Assembly: GCF_003589595.1 (NCBI RefSeq)
Contig: NW_020654289.1
Coordinates: 6,451,692-6,515,691 of the forward strand
Direction: 5' to 3'
Origin: Hyposmocoma kahamanoa
Lineage: Eukaryota > Arthropoda > Insecta > Lepidoptera > Cosmopterigidae
Length of the DNA: 64,000 nucleotides
The notes below the pieces were generated by a model. The model saw only the letters and a program-made list of their open reading frames with translations. It made no database searches and had not been told where the DNA came from. Position 1 is the first letter of the stretch. Each line of letters starts with the position of its first letter. The position numbers and the translations under genes are program-made. Positions 1-10,679 of this stretch are shown here, one piece after another.

Positions 1-1110
1 CTTGTTAAAATGGATATAAAGTACAATGTCTTTAAGGTTTTGTATTATTTCGGACCAGATTTGTTTGCAATTTAAGTATTGTCTTGTTTTGACATAGCTC
101 TGTGTTTCGGTCCCGTTCTGACGCATCAAAGATGTAATTATAAGTGAAACCGTTTAAGTGTGGTTTGCAATTTAAACTCCATTTAGTCAAAAGGGTCCAT
201 CCGTCTAGCGGTGACTGCAAGATATTTGAATACGCTCTTATTTTATTAATGAATTCTCGGTTGTACAACCAGTGGTACAATTTAATAAAACGCTAAGGAC
301 ATCTGCCCCCGTAGTATGCCGCCACGATAAAGCTATTATATCCACATTTAGTCGTTAAATTCGATTGATAAAGCGGCATTTTAAAATTTTATCACAATAA
401 CGAACACGGCGAGCACCGTGACGTCATATTTTTGTCATCGCGAGCGCCGGCAACCAATGACTGCAAAAGATTAACACAGTGCCAAACATCACCGCAAGGT
501 CATAGCTGATTTTAAAACATTTGCACAGTAATTTTATCAATATAAAAATTGAGTGCGACAAACGAGATTAAAAGACATTTTTTGTTTCATCATTTTTGCG
601 GCGATGATTAAACGACAAAGATAGGTATATACGACCAAATACGCAAACTTAGATTTATCAACTGAATTAAATATTGTCGCGGGAAGGTTTATCACACATA
701 TTCTGCCATGCTACGGACACTGATGGATACATAAACACTTTATTCCACAAATTATATATTAATATGGCACAAATACATATTAAACACAAAAGTAAAAACA
801 TAACATTATTTTAATAACATTGAAAGGGCACTGACTCAGCGTGTGGCAAAGTTTCCCAAGGCGCTGATTTTCAGTCATGACCAACGAGACAGATTAAGTT
901 TTTGTAAACAAAACTATATAACGACTATGAATAAAGTTATACATTGAAACAATGTACACAATAAAGTGTAAATAGAGTCTAAAATAATCTATTAGATATG
1001 TAAGTGCATGCGCGAGTGGGAATATAAGTGCAGCTGTAGGAGTAATAAATTGAGATTGTAATTTTTTTTTGTATAGTTTTAGTGTTGTACAATAAAAAAA
1101 ATTAAATAAT
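1..1110. other. No gene recognised; AT-rich
   Basis: Apart from the motif cluster at 419-547 I see no coding sequence or repeat that I recognise. The 82-codon minus-strand open frame at 32-280 has no recognisable domain. Confidence 0.5.
419..547 (+). promoter_or_regulatory. Possible promoter-like motif cluster
   Basis: A perfect cAMP-response-type palindrome TGACGTCA lies at 419-426, a CCAAT box at 454-458 and a TATAAAA at 541-547, in a locally GC-richer patch (400-460). The order resembles a metazoan RNA polymerase II promoter. No open reading frame or recognisable exon follows within the next kilobase, so chance occurrence is a real alternative. Confidence 0.2.
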
Positions 1111-1324
1111 ATCACATACGTTGCTCTGATCCCAAAGTAACTAGCTAAAGCACTTGTATTGTGGAAATCGGAAACAATGACGGCACCACAAACACCTAGA
1201 CACGAGACAATATAGAAAAGTTAGTTTCTACACTGACCCGGCCGGGGATCTAACCCGGGACCTCAGAAATGACGACACCGTGAAAACCGGCGTGCAAGCC
1301 ACTCGACCACGTCGTCGAGTGGCT
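1111..1324 (-). repeat. tRNA-derived SINE (family SINE-D), copy 1
   Basis: Read on the minus strand, the right end is a tRNA-like head with an A-box-like GTGGTCGAGTGG and a B-box-like GGTTAGATCCC. It is followed by a tRNA-unrelated body running left to about 1111 and then AT-rich sequence. The same body and head recur at 53811-54022. The two copies share most of their length but are clearly diverged. A tRNA-like head with an unrelated body and AT-rich tail is the standard SINE layout, so this should be a non-autonomous retroposon moved by a LINE. It cannot fold as a functional tRNA. Confidence 0.7.
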
Positions 1325-1632
1325 TATATTTAGTATATATAATGTAAATAGACCAACGTAAAACTAAAATTCCATTCTGGAAAGACGGGAAAGACAAAAA
1401 TTATCATCAAATTACTAGAAACCTGAACATTGAGACCTCGGACAAAGTGTTACTGCATTAGAATTTTAAATCCTGTTCCCTGGTACTAACTACAAATTTA
1501 AACAAAGAATCATTTGAAAAGTTGTAACAAACATCTACATTCGGGTCACACAAATGCACAGATAAAATAACAGAGACAGACAGACTCTTAACCTCAAAAT
1601 TACCCTTATTTATGAGTTAGTTAATAAGCTAA

Positions 1633-2182
1633 AGCCGGGTTTGCACTGCTGTACAAGTTCTTCCAGCCCGAGTCCACTCGGATGACTACTTGGACGCTAG
1701 TCGTAACGCGTAAACACGTGATCTGAGCGCACACGGACGTCGGCAACCGATCAGGGTGGATCTATTTTTCCGAGTAGACGCAGGTCATTTATGAAAACAA
1801 AATGGCGCCAACTAAGTTAGAATGAACGTGTCTCTATGAGGTTTTAAATATGTTTTTATCTTTCTCTTCCACTTCTCTAATAAAATTATTTAAAGCACTC
1901 CGTCGGTCACGTCTTAAAATCCGTTCCAATGTTCCGGTCCAAATCTTTCTCTTGCATTATTTTTTCCCTTCCATGATTTTGTACTCCAGCCAATTAACAT
2001 ATCTGCTACAACTCATATACCTCGTAGCGAAAGTTCTATCGTCATCATTTCGATTGTGCAAGGAGATAAATGCTACTTGGACGGTGATGAATCCGTAAGG
2101 TCTAAACCAAAATCCGAGTGAACTCCTATACAATCTAACTCGTACGAGCGATCTAGAGCACTCGTATAGTGAAAACCCGGCT
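1633..2182. mobile_element. PIF/Harbinger-like non-autonomous DNA element (550 bp)
   Basis: The two ends are inverted copies of each other: AGCCGGGTTTGCACT at 1633 and the complement of AGTGAAAACCCGGCT ending at 2182. Both sides are flanked by the trinucleotide TAA (1630-1632 and 2183-2185). A 3-bp TWA target duplication is the hallmark of the PIF/Harbinger superfamily, which is the basis for the call. No transposase is recognisable inside. An 82-codon open frame at 1850-2098 has no known domain. Superfamily assignment is an inference from the duplication length. Confidence 0.6.
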
Positions 2183-2185
2183 TAA

Positions 2186-3024
2186 GGTACTCAAGCACGT
2201 AGCACGCCATACATCTGCGTTAACTATAGACTATTTAGTTATCACTAAGACAAGAGAAATGTAACTCGTTTTATTTCACAGCCAATTTATTCTGTCGACA
2301 ATTAACAAATATATTAAGTCTCAATTTCGCCCATGTTTTAGTGCTTTCTGTTAGTGTTGCAGTGAATAACAAAGCCACAAACAAACTGCAATAATTTCGA
2401 ATTTTATTAAGAATAAACATATTATTAAGAATGTGCACAACTTGAAATCTAACAATCCAAAAGTGGTTTGGCTTTCTCTATTTACTTATTTTATTGTTAT
2501 TTTATTTGCAGGAAATTCACACTTAACAAACAGCGAGAGAAATCTTTAAGTCTACATACAGTTTTGCAGTACGACGCCAATTTCATACACTTCTGCCATT
2601 TTGTTTTATTGACAGCTAACTATTATATTAGCTCAACCAGTTCCCTCAGAATTCTTAGGAAGATTTATAATATTTTTCAATAGCTTGAACACACATCAAT
2701 GACCCAGTAACTTAAAGAGATATTGATGAAAACATGAGAACTCATCTTGAATAGGGAAGTGTCATTGCCGGGCTTTCTTTGCGCAAAAGTTGAAACTTCT
2801 TACGTATTGACGGCATATACGAAGTCTTTTTAAAGACTTCCAAATCGCAAATCGTGTCCAGGAGAAAAACTCTCAGAAGGTAAAGGTAGATGGTACGATG
2901 GTAAACTTTTGTACTAAAAGTAATATGATCCAGATGGGTAGTGAAAGCCAGGGGAAATGCAAATGTGAACTCGCTCCAAGCGGGTTTTGAAACCAATCTG
3001 GAATCCGTGTTTTAGGATATAATT
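2186..3024. other. No gene or repeat recognised
   Basis: AT-rich sequence. Short open frames at 2468-2683 (+) and 2742-2996 (-) show no domain and no similarity to anything I know. Confidence 0.5.
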
Positions 3025-3118
3025 ATGAACGGCCACGCCTATCCTACTACAATGCTTCAGTGTAGTCAACTATAGCGCGAAGTACCTTGGAGCGCCGAAA
3101 TCGCTCCCCTTCGTCTTC
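3025..3118 (+). pseudogene. LINE C-terminal zinc-knuckle fragment
   Basis: Plus-strand translation gives ILLQCFSVVNYSAKYLGAPK. This matches, with substitutions, the ILLQCSGVVNYRAKYLGGRR segment found on the minus strand at 3955-4312. It is the H-x4-C half of the C-terminal zinc-knuckle region of non-LTR retrotransposons. It is truncated on both sides and abuts a Repeat A copy. Confidence 0.55.
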
Positions 3119-3395
3119 TAGTAGCAGTAGAGCTCCTCATAAAAAAATTCGTCAATGGAAATACTGCCACAGTATCTATTTTGCCGCCAAGCGGTAATGT
3201 TAGCATAAGGAAGCAGGTGAAATTACAGGCACATGGGACTTGTTAACTTATGTCTCAAGGTGACGGGCGTAGTGGCAGTGCCCCTCAGATCTTTGCGATT
3301 TAAAACTCTGAGTGGCACTGCAACTGTTATGGACAGACGTGTTCCTTTCCACCAGGCGCACGGCTTTCTCGTCTCAAAATCATTAATATGGTATT
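3119..3395 (+). repeat. Repeat A copy 1
   Basis: Retroposon-like family with a 5' end near TAGTAGCAGTAGAGCTCC, a core containing GAAATTACAGGCACATGGGA, and a 3' end normally reading CGTCCCGTCACTTGATATTA plus an A-rich tail. This copy lacks a clear tail. The family has no tRNA-like head and no inverted ends, and 5' truncated copies exist, which suits a LINE tail or a non-tRNA SINE. Confidence 0.75.
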
Positions 3396-3439
3396 GAATT
3401 AATAACTTTAGTAACTTTTAGTGAAAAACTTACCATCCT

Positions 3440-3556
3440 TACCATCTCAGTCTGCCGTGACTATGGAAGTTCTAAAGGCTCCGAAACGTTGGTTTGTTTG
3501 AAAAAACAAATGTACGCGATTTGGATCCAAAAAATAGTTTCATTTCCTATCAGTAT
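3440..3556 (+). repeat. Repeat B copy (fold-back family, half copy)
   Basis: Contains CGAAACGTTGGTTTGTTTGA, then GTACGCGATTTGGATCC and ATAGTTTCATTTCCTAT. These words recur in both orientations at 18.7, 20.1, 34.8, 38.8, 49.9 and 63.4 kb. The better copies have inverted ends, suggesting a non-autonomous DNA element. Confidence 0.6.
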
Positions 3557-3954
3557 CAAAATCTATATAAAGTTGTTGAGGAACACTTATATAGTAACGT
3601 CACAATATGCGATAGTGTGAAATGGTCTTCCTGGCGTGTTGATATGAAGTTATTGGCATAAAACCCCAGTTTCCACGGCTGTTGATATAACGGTTCTAGT
3701 TCTTAGTTAACTAAATCATAAGTGGTAGCGATGTGAGAAGTTTTAATGATGAATTAAAAGAAAAAAACTAACGACACACAACAACTTGATACACAACAAA
3801 ATAGTACTCTGCAATCGCAACGTCATTAATGTTGTGTGTATTATTTAATATGTAAATAAATTGTGACAGTCACTCTTAAGTTAGTATTCACTGCCTACAA
3901 GTAGGTGTATCGGAATACCAGCCCGTTAACCGAGGTGTAACGGACTGGTATTCA

Positions 3955-4312
3955 GAACCAAAGTGGCATTCAGATCTCGACGTCGAGGCGCCTATTTTGC
4001 GTGTGATCCTATTCGTGCCAAACTCCACCAGGAATCTCAGCACCTCCTCGGTTTGCTGAAGACTTCGTGGAGCGACCTCCGCCCTCCAAGGTACTTCGCT
4101 CTGTAGTTGACCACGCCGGAGCATTGTAGTAAGATGTGCGCGACCGTTTCCTCGCTCTCTGTGCACGCTCTGCATAGAGGGCTGTCTGTGATACCTGAAT
4201 TGAAAAGGTGTTGTATGGACCTTGACCCGTTGGCAGTTAGAGTGCGAAGCTCTTGCCTTTTAAGTTTGATTCACTGCTTAATTTCCGTGGCAATTTTTAT
4301 TATTTAAATATT
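3955..4312 (-). pseudogene. LINE ORF2 C-terminal fragment with CCHC-like zinc knuckle
   Basis: Minus-strand translation gives DSPLCRACTESEETVAHILL followed by QCSGVVNYRAKYLGGRRSLH. The spacing C-x2-C-x8-H-x4-C and the following Y-R-x-K-Y-L-G are typical of the region C-terminal to the reverse transcriptase in R1, I and Jockey-type insect LINEs. The frame breaks downstream and no reverse transcriptase core is next to it, so it is a decayed tail. A longer open frame on the same strand (3888-4175) is out of frame with these motifs. Confidence 0.6.
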
Positions 4313-4337
4313 CGTGTTGTCATGAAATGTTGTTTAG

Positions 4338-4387
4338 TATTCGATCATGAAATATTATTTATTATTTCACGATAGTATGATCGAATA
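4338..4387. repeat. Imperfect hairpin
   Basis: TATTCGATCAT (4338-4348) and its complement ATGATCGAATA (4377-4387) enclose a second inner inverted pair TGAAATA/TATTTCA. Together they make a bulged stem of about 18 bp. Confidence 0.5.
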
Positions 4388-4913
4388 ATAAAATAATCAA
4401 ACCAAGAACACTAATAATAGAATATCCCATTAACATTTTTTAATTCCTTACATTTATATTTTTGTACTTTAGGTGGATAACTAGAATTCATTTTCATTCT
4501 TATTCAAACTAATATTATAAATGCGAAAGTAACTATGTTTACAAAACGAAAGTAATTTTGATGTAGAGACAGATGGGACGTAGGAGACGGACATAGGCAA
4601 CATTGTCTATGTCCGTCAAACAGGGTCGGGTGAAACAGGGGATGAAAGTTTGTTTGGAGAACCAATAATGCTATGAAAATTAGTATAGTATAGTAGGCTA
4701 CTAAGTATTTATTCTACGCAGACAAAGTCGCGGGCTCCAGCTAGTCATATATGCGTAAGTAAATAGGTTAATTTATTAAAACGGAATATTATCCTACGTT
4801 TAATTATTATATAAATGTTCAGACCTAGACAATTTTTATTCCTATGATCATGTAAACGCGTACATTACGGTGAAAATATTACATTAAAATTTAGCGGTAT
4901 ATATTTATTCTAC
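4388..4913. other. No gene recognised
   Basis: AT-rich. GTAGGAGACGGACATAGGCA and a nearby inverted GTCTATGTCCGTC (about 4577-4618) form a short inverted pair. Nothing else supportable. Confidence 0.4.
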
Positions 4914-5215
4914 ATTTTTTTTTTAAATACCAAGTGACGGGATGAACAAGTCGTGCGACTGGTGGTAAACTACCCGCCTGTCCATAAAAGTTGCAGTGCC
5001 ACTCAGAGCTTTAAATCGCAAAGATCTGAGGAGTACTGCCACTGCGCCCGTCCCACTGAGACATAAGTTGACAAGTTCCATGTGCCTATAATTTCACCAG
5101 CATCCTTTCAAAACCGGAACGCAGTAATGCTCACATTACTTGGCAACAGAAATAGGTGAGGTAGCAGTACTTCCGTGGACGAACTCTATCACAAGGAGCT
5201 CTAATGCTACTATAT
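4914..5215 (-). repeat. Repeat A copy 2
   Basis: Full-length minus-strand copy. The poly-T (reversed A tail) lies at 4915-4924 and the reversed 5' end GGAGCTCTAATGCTACTA at about 5196-5213. Carries the usual core in reverse complement. Confidence 0.8.
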
Positions 5216-5364
5216 AATATATTGTGTTTATTTAAAAATTAAGTTTTTGTGCATTGACACAGATACAAGTATTCCATTGTTACCAACCAATAGGAACCAT
5301 TGTTGTTTGTTATTAAATGAATAAATATAATTGTAATAATAATAACGTTTGTTGAATTAGGTAC

Positions 5365-5570
5365 GTCTATTTACCAAGTTTTATTCAAATCGGTTAAGGG
5401 AAATGGAATCCAATAAACCGGATTCATTCTCTAATTTGCCACCCTTAGGGGTGAAATATTTTCTTCAAATTTAAATTGGATGTAAAGGGATTTTCCAACG
5501 AAAAAATACATCTAGTATGTCGAATTGAGAACCACCTCCTTTTTTAAGTCGGTTAAAAATAAATAAAATT
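5365..5570 (-). repeat. Repeat G copy 1 (AACCGACTT family)
   Basis: In reverse complement it starts TTTTTAACCGACTTAAAAAA and continues with GGTGGTTCTCAATTCGAC and, further on, a conserved GGTGGCAAATTAGAGAATG block. The same ordered blocks occur at 46.9 and 53.5 kb on the plus strand. I know this as a very common type of lepidopteran repeat, but I cannot assign its class from the sequence. Confidence 0.6.
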
Positions 5571-6005
5571 TTCGTAGTTATCAACGTTAATGATCTTAAT
5601 GCCAAATTGTTGACTTTCATCGACAGTACTATTATCTTTCGATATTATTCATCACTTTTGAAGAAATAAAACAAATCTCGCTCATCGTTTACGCATTAGG
5701 TCACCATTCGTAGAGATTTGCTGGGTGTTCGACGAATTTGACACAATCCGAGCAATACAAGAACGGAGCTACATGCAATATTTCGAGGTTTGTACCGTTA
5801 CCGACATGGCCTTAGTTACCTATTTGGATACACAGATGTAAGAAGATAGTACTCCAAGTTATTTTTATTTATTTTAGAATTTAAATACAGGGTACAATTT
5901 TCTTAGCTAAACATATAACCTATAAAACTGTATAATACAATTTGACTGCAGGATCCAACGAGTCTCAATTGAATAAAAAGTTACAAACTGACAGTGTGAT
6001 TAAAA

Positions 6006-6488
6006 CATCTAATAAATAACCAGAAATAGAGACGAAATGTCATTTAATTTGTTTGAAACTATTCTGCCATATCATTACGGTGACAACTGCGCTACGATTG
6101 GCCAGCCCGAATTCAAAACAATTGACGGGTATCGTCAATTGTTTCACTTCAAATCGACCAGTATAACAATTACATATTTAATTACCGGCGAAATGTGATT
6201 CTGTTTATTTTGTAATTAGATGTTTTGCTGTTTCCCACACCACCGAATGGAACAGCCCCCAATGTTAGAGATATTATCTTTATTACTACAAACACAAAAT
6301 GTTTTTGGAATATACGGTGACGTACACACAGGTCAGTTGGTGGCGATGTACTACTTCAGCTTTTTATTTTGTGATTTCAGTGCAAACGAGAATTGATATT
6401 TAAAAGTGATAGAAGGCGCTTTTACCTGATGAGATGCCAGGGATGGATGGCCTTTAGTTCGCCTCCTTTTCTGGTTATATACTCGATG
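6006..6488. mobile_element. Terminal-inverted-repeat element TIR-E, intact copy (483 bp)
   Basis: Ends are inverted copies. The left end starts CATCTAATAAATAACCAGAA. The right end, complemented, starts CATCGAGTATATAACCAGAA, and similarity continues through a GAGRCGAA block for about 39 bp. The flanking octamers GATTAAAA (5998-6005) and GGTTAAAA (6489-6496) differ at one base and look like an 8-bp target duplication. The same element in reverse orientation, split by a LINE, lies at 39889-45390. Eight-bp duplications fit hAT or P-type elements. No transposase is present, so it is non-autonomous. Confidence 0.7.
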
Positions 6489-6859
6489 GGTTAAAAGTTA
6501 AAAAAAAAATTTTGGAAACATTTGAGAAATAATAATCTTTAGACATTTTTTAGTTTCATCACTGGTAAGCTGTTTAATGGGTACAGAATACGTTTCTTTA
6601 AGGTCATATCTTCATAATAGTTAGTGACTCTTAAGATTACAAATTTACCAGAGGTCATCGATCTTGTATTATAGCTATTATCAATTGTACATAACAAGAT
6701 AGGTGAATTAACCGGTAAAACTTTACAATTTTTTTATAATTTAGTATTGTCATTTTTTTCCTCTTTTATTTTCATTCTTTTTTTGTTGGCAAGAAGTTTA
6801 AAAAACTTAATTTGCATGTTGTCAAGCCAGTCAACTTACCCAAGTAATTCAAATTCCAT

Positions 6860-7040
6860 TTAACTTCGTGGCCAAACGGTTGCCGTAGAGATCTCGGGTT
6901 GCAATATTTGTATGACCTACATTTATATCTCTCGTGAATTTGGGCGTAATTTGTGGTTGTCTATGACTATGTCTCTGGCACCCGCGATACAGGGTTTCCC
7001 TAGTTCGGGGTTATGAGTGCGTCGTGTTATGTATTATTAA
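6860..7040 (+). repeat. tRNA-derived SINE (family SINE-C), copy 1
   Basis: Begins with CTTCGTGGCCAAACGGTTGC (A-box region), has a decayed B box (ATCTCGGGTTGCAA), then the family body with AATTTGTGGTTGTCTATG and CACCCGCGATACAGGGTTTC. Better copies lie on the minus strand at 40804-41034 and 61369-61580. Confidence 0.7.
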
Positions 7041-7273
7041 CAAGTGAAGTAAGTGACTTAAATATGTACTATTTAAAAAACCCAAAGTTGTTTTTGCCAT
7101 TCCATAAGGGCATCAAAACACAATAGAAAATATTTATTGAGGATCCCGAAAACTAAATGAATTCACTTCGAGGTATTAGCTACCAGAAATAGCTGCCAGC
7201 CTTCCTGGTCAAAAAAACGAAATAAAACATTTGCACAGATAAAGGCAGAAAATATCGTTAAAAACATGTATTT

Positions 7274-7370
7274 GGCGACCTCGGCGGCCCAGTGATTGGC
7301 ACCGAAGGTACTAGACGAAAACGTCCCGGGTTCGATTCCCGGTAGAATCAATTTGAGAAACTATGGTAAG
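7274..7370 (+). repeat. tRNA-derived SINE (family SINE-E), copy 1
   Basis: Head reads GACCTCGGCGGCCCAGTGAT with a B box GGGTTCGATTCCCGG at about 7326-7342, then TAGAATCAATTTGAGAAA. Truncated on the right, where an RTE-like LINE fragment begins. Confidence 0.65.
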
Positions 7371-7420
7371 CGACGCGCCATGCTCCGTAGCACACAAACG
7401 ATAAAATTCGGAACACGGAA

Positions 7421-7690
7421 ACCGGACGTGGGATGACAGTTCAAGACATTGGGACCGTGTTATAGACCTTAAATGGAATTGGGTAGGACATCTAATTAAG
7501 CGTAGTGATGGCTCCTGGGGTAAGTAAGCCTTGACGGAATGATGATCAAAAACAGACCGAAGAAATCCGGGTCGTACAATGGCACGCTGAGCCGATGACA
7601 CAGTAAAAGCAAAACATGGACTGGAGACGTACAATACCGGAAAGTTTGGCATGATGAGATTGAAGTCAATGCCCTTCAATGTACACTTCC
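7421..7690 (+). pseudogene. RTE-like LINE C-terminal fragment, copy 1
   Basis: Plus-strand frame contains LKWNWVGHLIKRSDGSWGK and later WSKTDRRNPGRTMAR. The pattern K-W-x-W-x-G-H-x4-R-x-D-x-x-W followed by G-R-P/T is typical of the region after the reverse transcriptase in insect RTE-type LINEs. Two in-frame stops show it is dead. The long minus-strand open frame over it (7311-7679) is a shadow. Confidence 0.65.
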
Positions 7691-8139
7691 TAAATTCATT
7701 GTTTTCGTTTTATCTTTTTTTTCTGTACATTTCCTGAACCAAGTTTACTTTATTACGTATATCCCAGTCTAATAAACAACACTAGTCTCTAAAAACACTC
7801 GGACTAAGCAAATATTATGGCTGTAAGGATCCGCAATGCAAACACAGCGTATTTGTATTTAGTTCTAGTACTATTTCTAAATCGATAAATACACAGGCTC
7901 AGGCGCCAGATGTTAAGAACTATTGGCTATAAAGACAATTATGTAGCTACTAAATTTGACAAGAATTTCACAGGTTTATTTGTAACTACCAACCTCGCAC
8001 TATATTCCTAACATAAGCAGAAACTTTTATTCCATAACTTTTTACAAAACCTACAAAAATAAAGAAACACTAAGTTTTTGTCGTATGTACTATTTTACAC
8101 TTTATTGATCTGTATTTGATAGTCAGATTGATTTATTGA
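7691..8139. other. No gene recognised
   Basis: AT-rich spacer; no open frame or repeat that I can support. Confidence 0.4.
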
Positions 8140-8266
8140 TAGATTTAGTAGCAGTGGAGCTCCTTGTAATAGAGATTCTACCAAAGAAGTACTGCCACCA
8201 TACCTATTTCTGCCACCAAGAAATAAAATGAGTGTCAATGCGTTTCGGTTTTGAAGGATAAGGGTA
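8140..8266 (+). repeat. Repeat A copy 3 (5' half)
   Basis: Covers the 5' end (TTTAGTAGCAGTGGAGCTCC) to GGTTTTGAAGGATAAGGG, then stops where an opposite-strand copy begins. Confidence 0.75.
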
Positions 8267-8545
8267 TTTTTTTTATGATATCAAGTGAAGAGACGAGTAA
8301 GTCGTGCGCCTGATGGTAAACGACAGCTTGTCTATAACAGTTGCAGCGCCATTCAGCCTTAAATCGCAAAGATCTGAGGTGCCCATCACCCTGAGACTAG
8401 GTTGAAAAGTCCCAATTTCACCAGTACCGTTCAAAACCGGAACGCAGTAATGCTCACATTACCGCTTGGCGGCAGAAATAGGTAAGGTGGCAATACTTCC
8501 CTGGATTAACGATTTCACAATGAGCTCTACTGCCAGTAAACACTT
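8267..8545 (-). repeat. Repeat A copy 4
   Basis: Near full-length minus-strand copy starting with a T-run at 8267 and ending in the reversed 5' end (ATGAGCTCTACTGCCAGTAA). It abuts copy 3 in inverted orientation. An open frame over it (8466-8738) is a shadow. Confidence 0.8.
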
Positions 8546-9036
8546 TTCTGTTGGATGCAGAAGGTTCTCAGTACCAAATGGTCGACTAGGAGGTCAAGAG
8601 TGGATGATGGTGTGTTATTTTATTATATCTAAGAAAATAGTAAATCGAAAAGAAACATGGTATGGAATTGATTCAATCAGTATGAATTTCCTGCTGAATT
8701 CTCAATACATTCTTCAGCAATATTGCTTAGTTCATTAATGTTCCACACCTCTGCCCAGTTATTTAAATCCATGGAAGTCATTGAACCACAATTTAAAGCG
8801 TATATTCTGACAGCTCGTAACCCAATATAGTGTTAATTATTTGTAAATTATATTGGATGCCGTCAAAACTCTACGTAACTTTAATGTTTACTTTTTATTG
8901 CGGTTATACGTCGGATGTGGACGATGAGGTAATGAGTTGGGAAAAAATTATACTGCTAGTAGAGACAGGATCCATGTAGTACAAAACCAGGAAAAAAGGC
9001 ATTAACAAGCAATGAATGTGCTATGATAATCTATCT
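8546..9036. other. No gene recognised
   Basis: AT-rich; no supportable feature. Confidence 0.4.
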
Positions 9037-9352
9037 CCATTTAGTAGCAGTAGAGCTCCTTGTGAAACAGTTCGTCCAGGGAAACACTGCAGTACCTTGA
9101 AGTACCTTACCTATTTCTGCCGCCAAACAGTAATGTAAGCATTACTGTGTCCCGGTGTGGAAGGGTAAGAGTGCAGGTGAAATTACAGGCACATGGGACT
9201 TGTCAACTATGTCTCTGGGTGACGGGCGCAGTGGCAGTGCCCCTAAGATCCTTACGATTTAAAGTTCTAAGTGGCACTGCAACTGTCATGGACAGGCATG
9301 TCGCTTCCACGACTTGTTCGTCCGATCACCTGGTATTATAAAATTGCATCAT
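9037..9352 (+). repeat. Repeat A copy 5
   Basis: Full-length plus-strand copy from ATTTAGTAGCAGTAGAGCTC to TGGTATTATAAAATT. It contains a small internal duplication of GAAGTACCTT around 9097-9112. Confidence 0.8.
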
Positions 9353-9984
9353 GTGGTTATCGTAAAAAAATGTGTAAAGAAATAAATCTATAAGATACAG
9401 CAGCGACTCTAAATTCCAGCTTTAGATACAATAAACATATTTTCTAAACTTGATAGTAAAAATTACAAAGCGCAACATACTGTAGCCATAAAATTAGTGA
9501 ATTACTAACAACGCAACCTAAATGTACCGAGTAACCGAAAAATTCGAAATCCGAATCAGTAGTGCATACCATAGACATTGCTATTTGTCACCTGGTGATT
9601 TATACTTGGCCACCGACTAAGATCAAAGCTTTATTCAGCCGCCTTCAAAAGGTTTCGGCGTCGAACGGTTTTGGTAAAAATAGTCTGTACGTGACTACTC
9701 CAACGAGAGGAGAATTGTAGGGATGTGACTGGTAATTGTGATTAATGTAACAATAATTTTAATCAACAGTATAAATTGTATTGCTGTTGCCGTTGAATAT
9801 AATTGGCAAACCTTATAGGCAAAATGTAAGTGGAAGAAAGAGTACCGATCAAATACAGAATTAATTTGTCTAGATTTGGTTTCTATTCCAAGATATCGCG
9901 GGACAATCTCAGACCTGGTAACAAAATTTTAAATTACAAGAGCTTTTCTACCATTTAATTTAGGATCGCCCTAAAATGTCAGAG

Positions 9985-10372
9985 AGTGATTAAATTGGTC
10001 ATCTGTACACAGATCAGTAACACACATAGTCAGGATTGTCATACAGTCACGAATCTTGATAGAAATTATATTTGAAAGAAAATTAATCTGTTACCGAGAT
10101 ATTAGGTATTACTTACTCTTCCCGTCTCTTCAAAATTTTACCTCGTGTAAGTCAAGACCTTATTCAACCTTAGAGAGATTTGGATTGATTATATCATCAC
10201 CTACAGATCAGTAAAAGACATAGTGGGGATTGTCATAACAGTCAGCAATATTGATAGGAATTATATCTGAAAGAAAATTACTCTGTTACTGTGATTGTAA
10301 ATGCTACTTAACGTCTTCTCATCTCTCCAAAATTGTTTCTCGTGTGAGTCAGGTCTTTATTTATGTAAGTGA
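9985..10372. repeat. Diverged tandem duplication, period 194 bp
   Basis: CAGATCAGTAACACACATAG at about 10010 aligns with CAGATCAGTAAAAGACATAG at about 10204. The match continues through GATTGTCAT, AATTATAT, GAAAGAAAATTA, CTGTTAC and TCGTGTAAGTCA/TCGTGTGAGTCA. Two copies only, each about 194 bp, with many substitutions, so the duplication is old. No coding potential seen. Confidence 0.65.
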
Positions 10373-10679
10373 TTTGTGTCAGAAGTTATTCAGCGAGTAG
10401 CAGTGATGTGATTGTCTCAAATTAGTGTTTATTTCTATAATAGGAAATGTACTTAGGGGATTGTTTTGAATTCCCTTTGTTATTTCTGAATGTTGTGTTA
10501 TGTTTACTTTCTCTAATTGTTCGTGAAAGTCACGTATATGAAAGTAATTTGCAAATATTGCTTAAGACTAGCTAATATTATTATTGTATACACAATAAAG
10601 GCGATATGTTTTCGATCGATTATTGTAACACATTTGAGTTGCATATTATATATACACTCATCGACATATTTAGAAAAAC

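Noticed and set aside
1850..2098. 82-codon frame inside the Harbinger-like element as a transposase remnant
   Set aside because: No DDE, MADF or Myb motif visible; could be chance.
3888..4175. 95-codon minus-strand frame
   Set aside because: It is out of frame with the LINE zinc-knuckle motifs on the same strand, so it is a shadow of the decayed LINE.
7311..7679. 122-codon minus-strand frame
   Set aside because: The plus strand carries recognisable RTE-like motifs; the minus frame is a shadow crossing a SINE and a LINE scrap.
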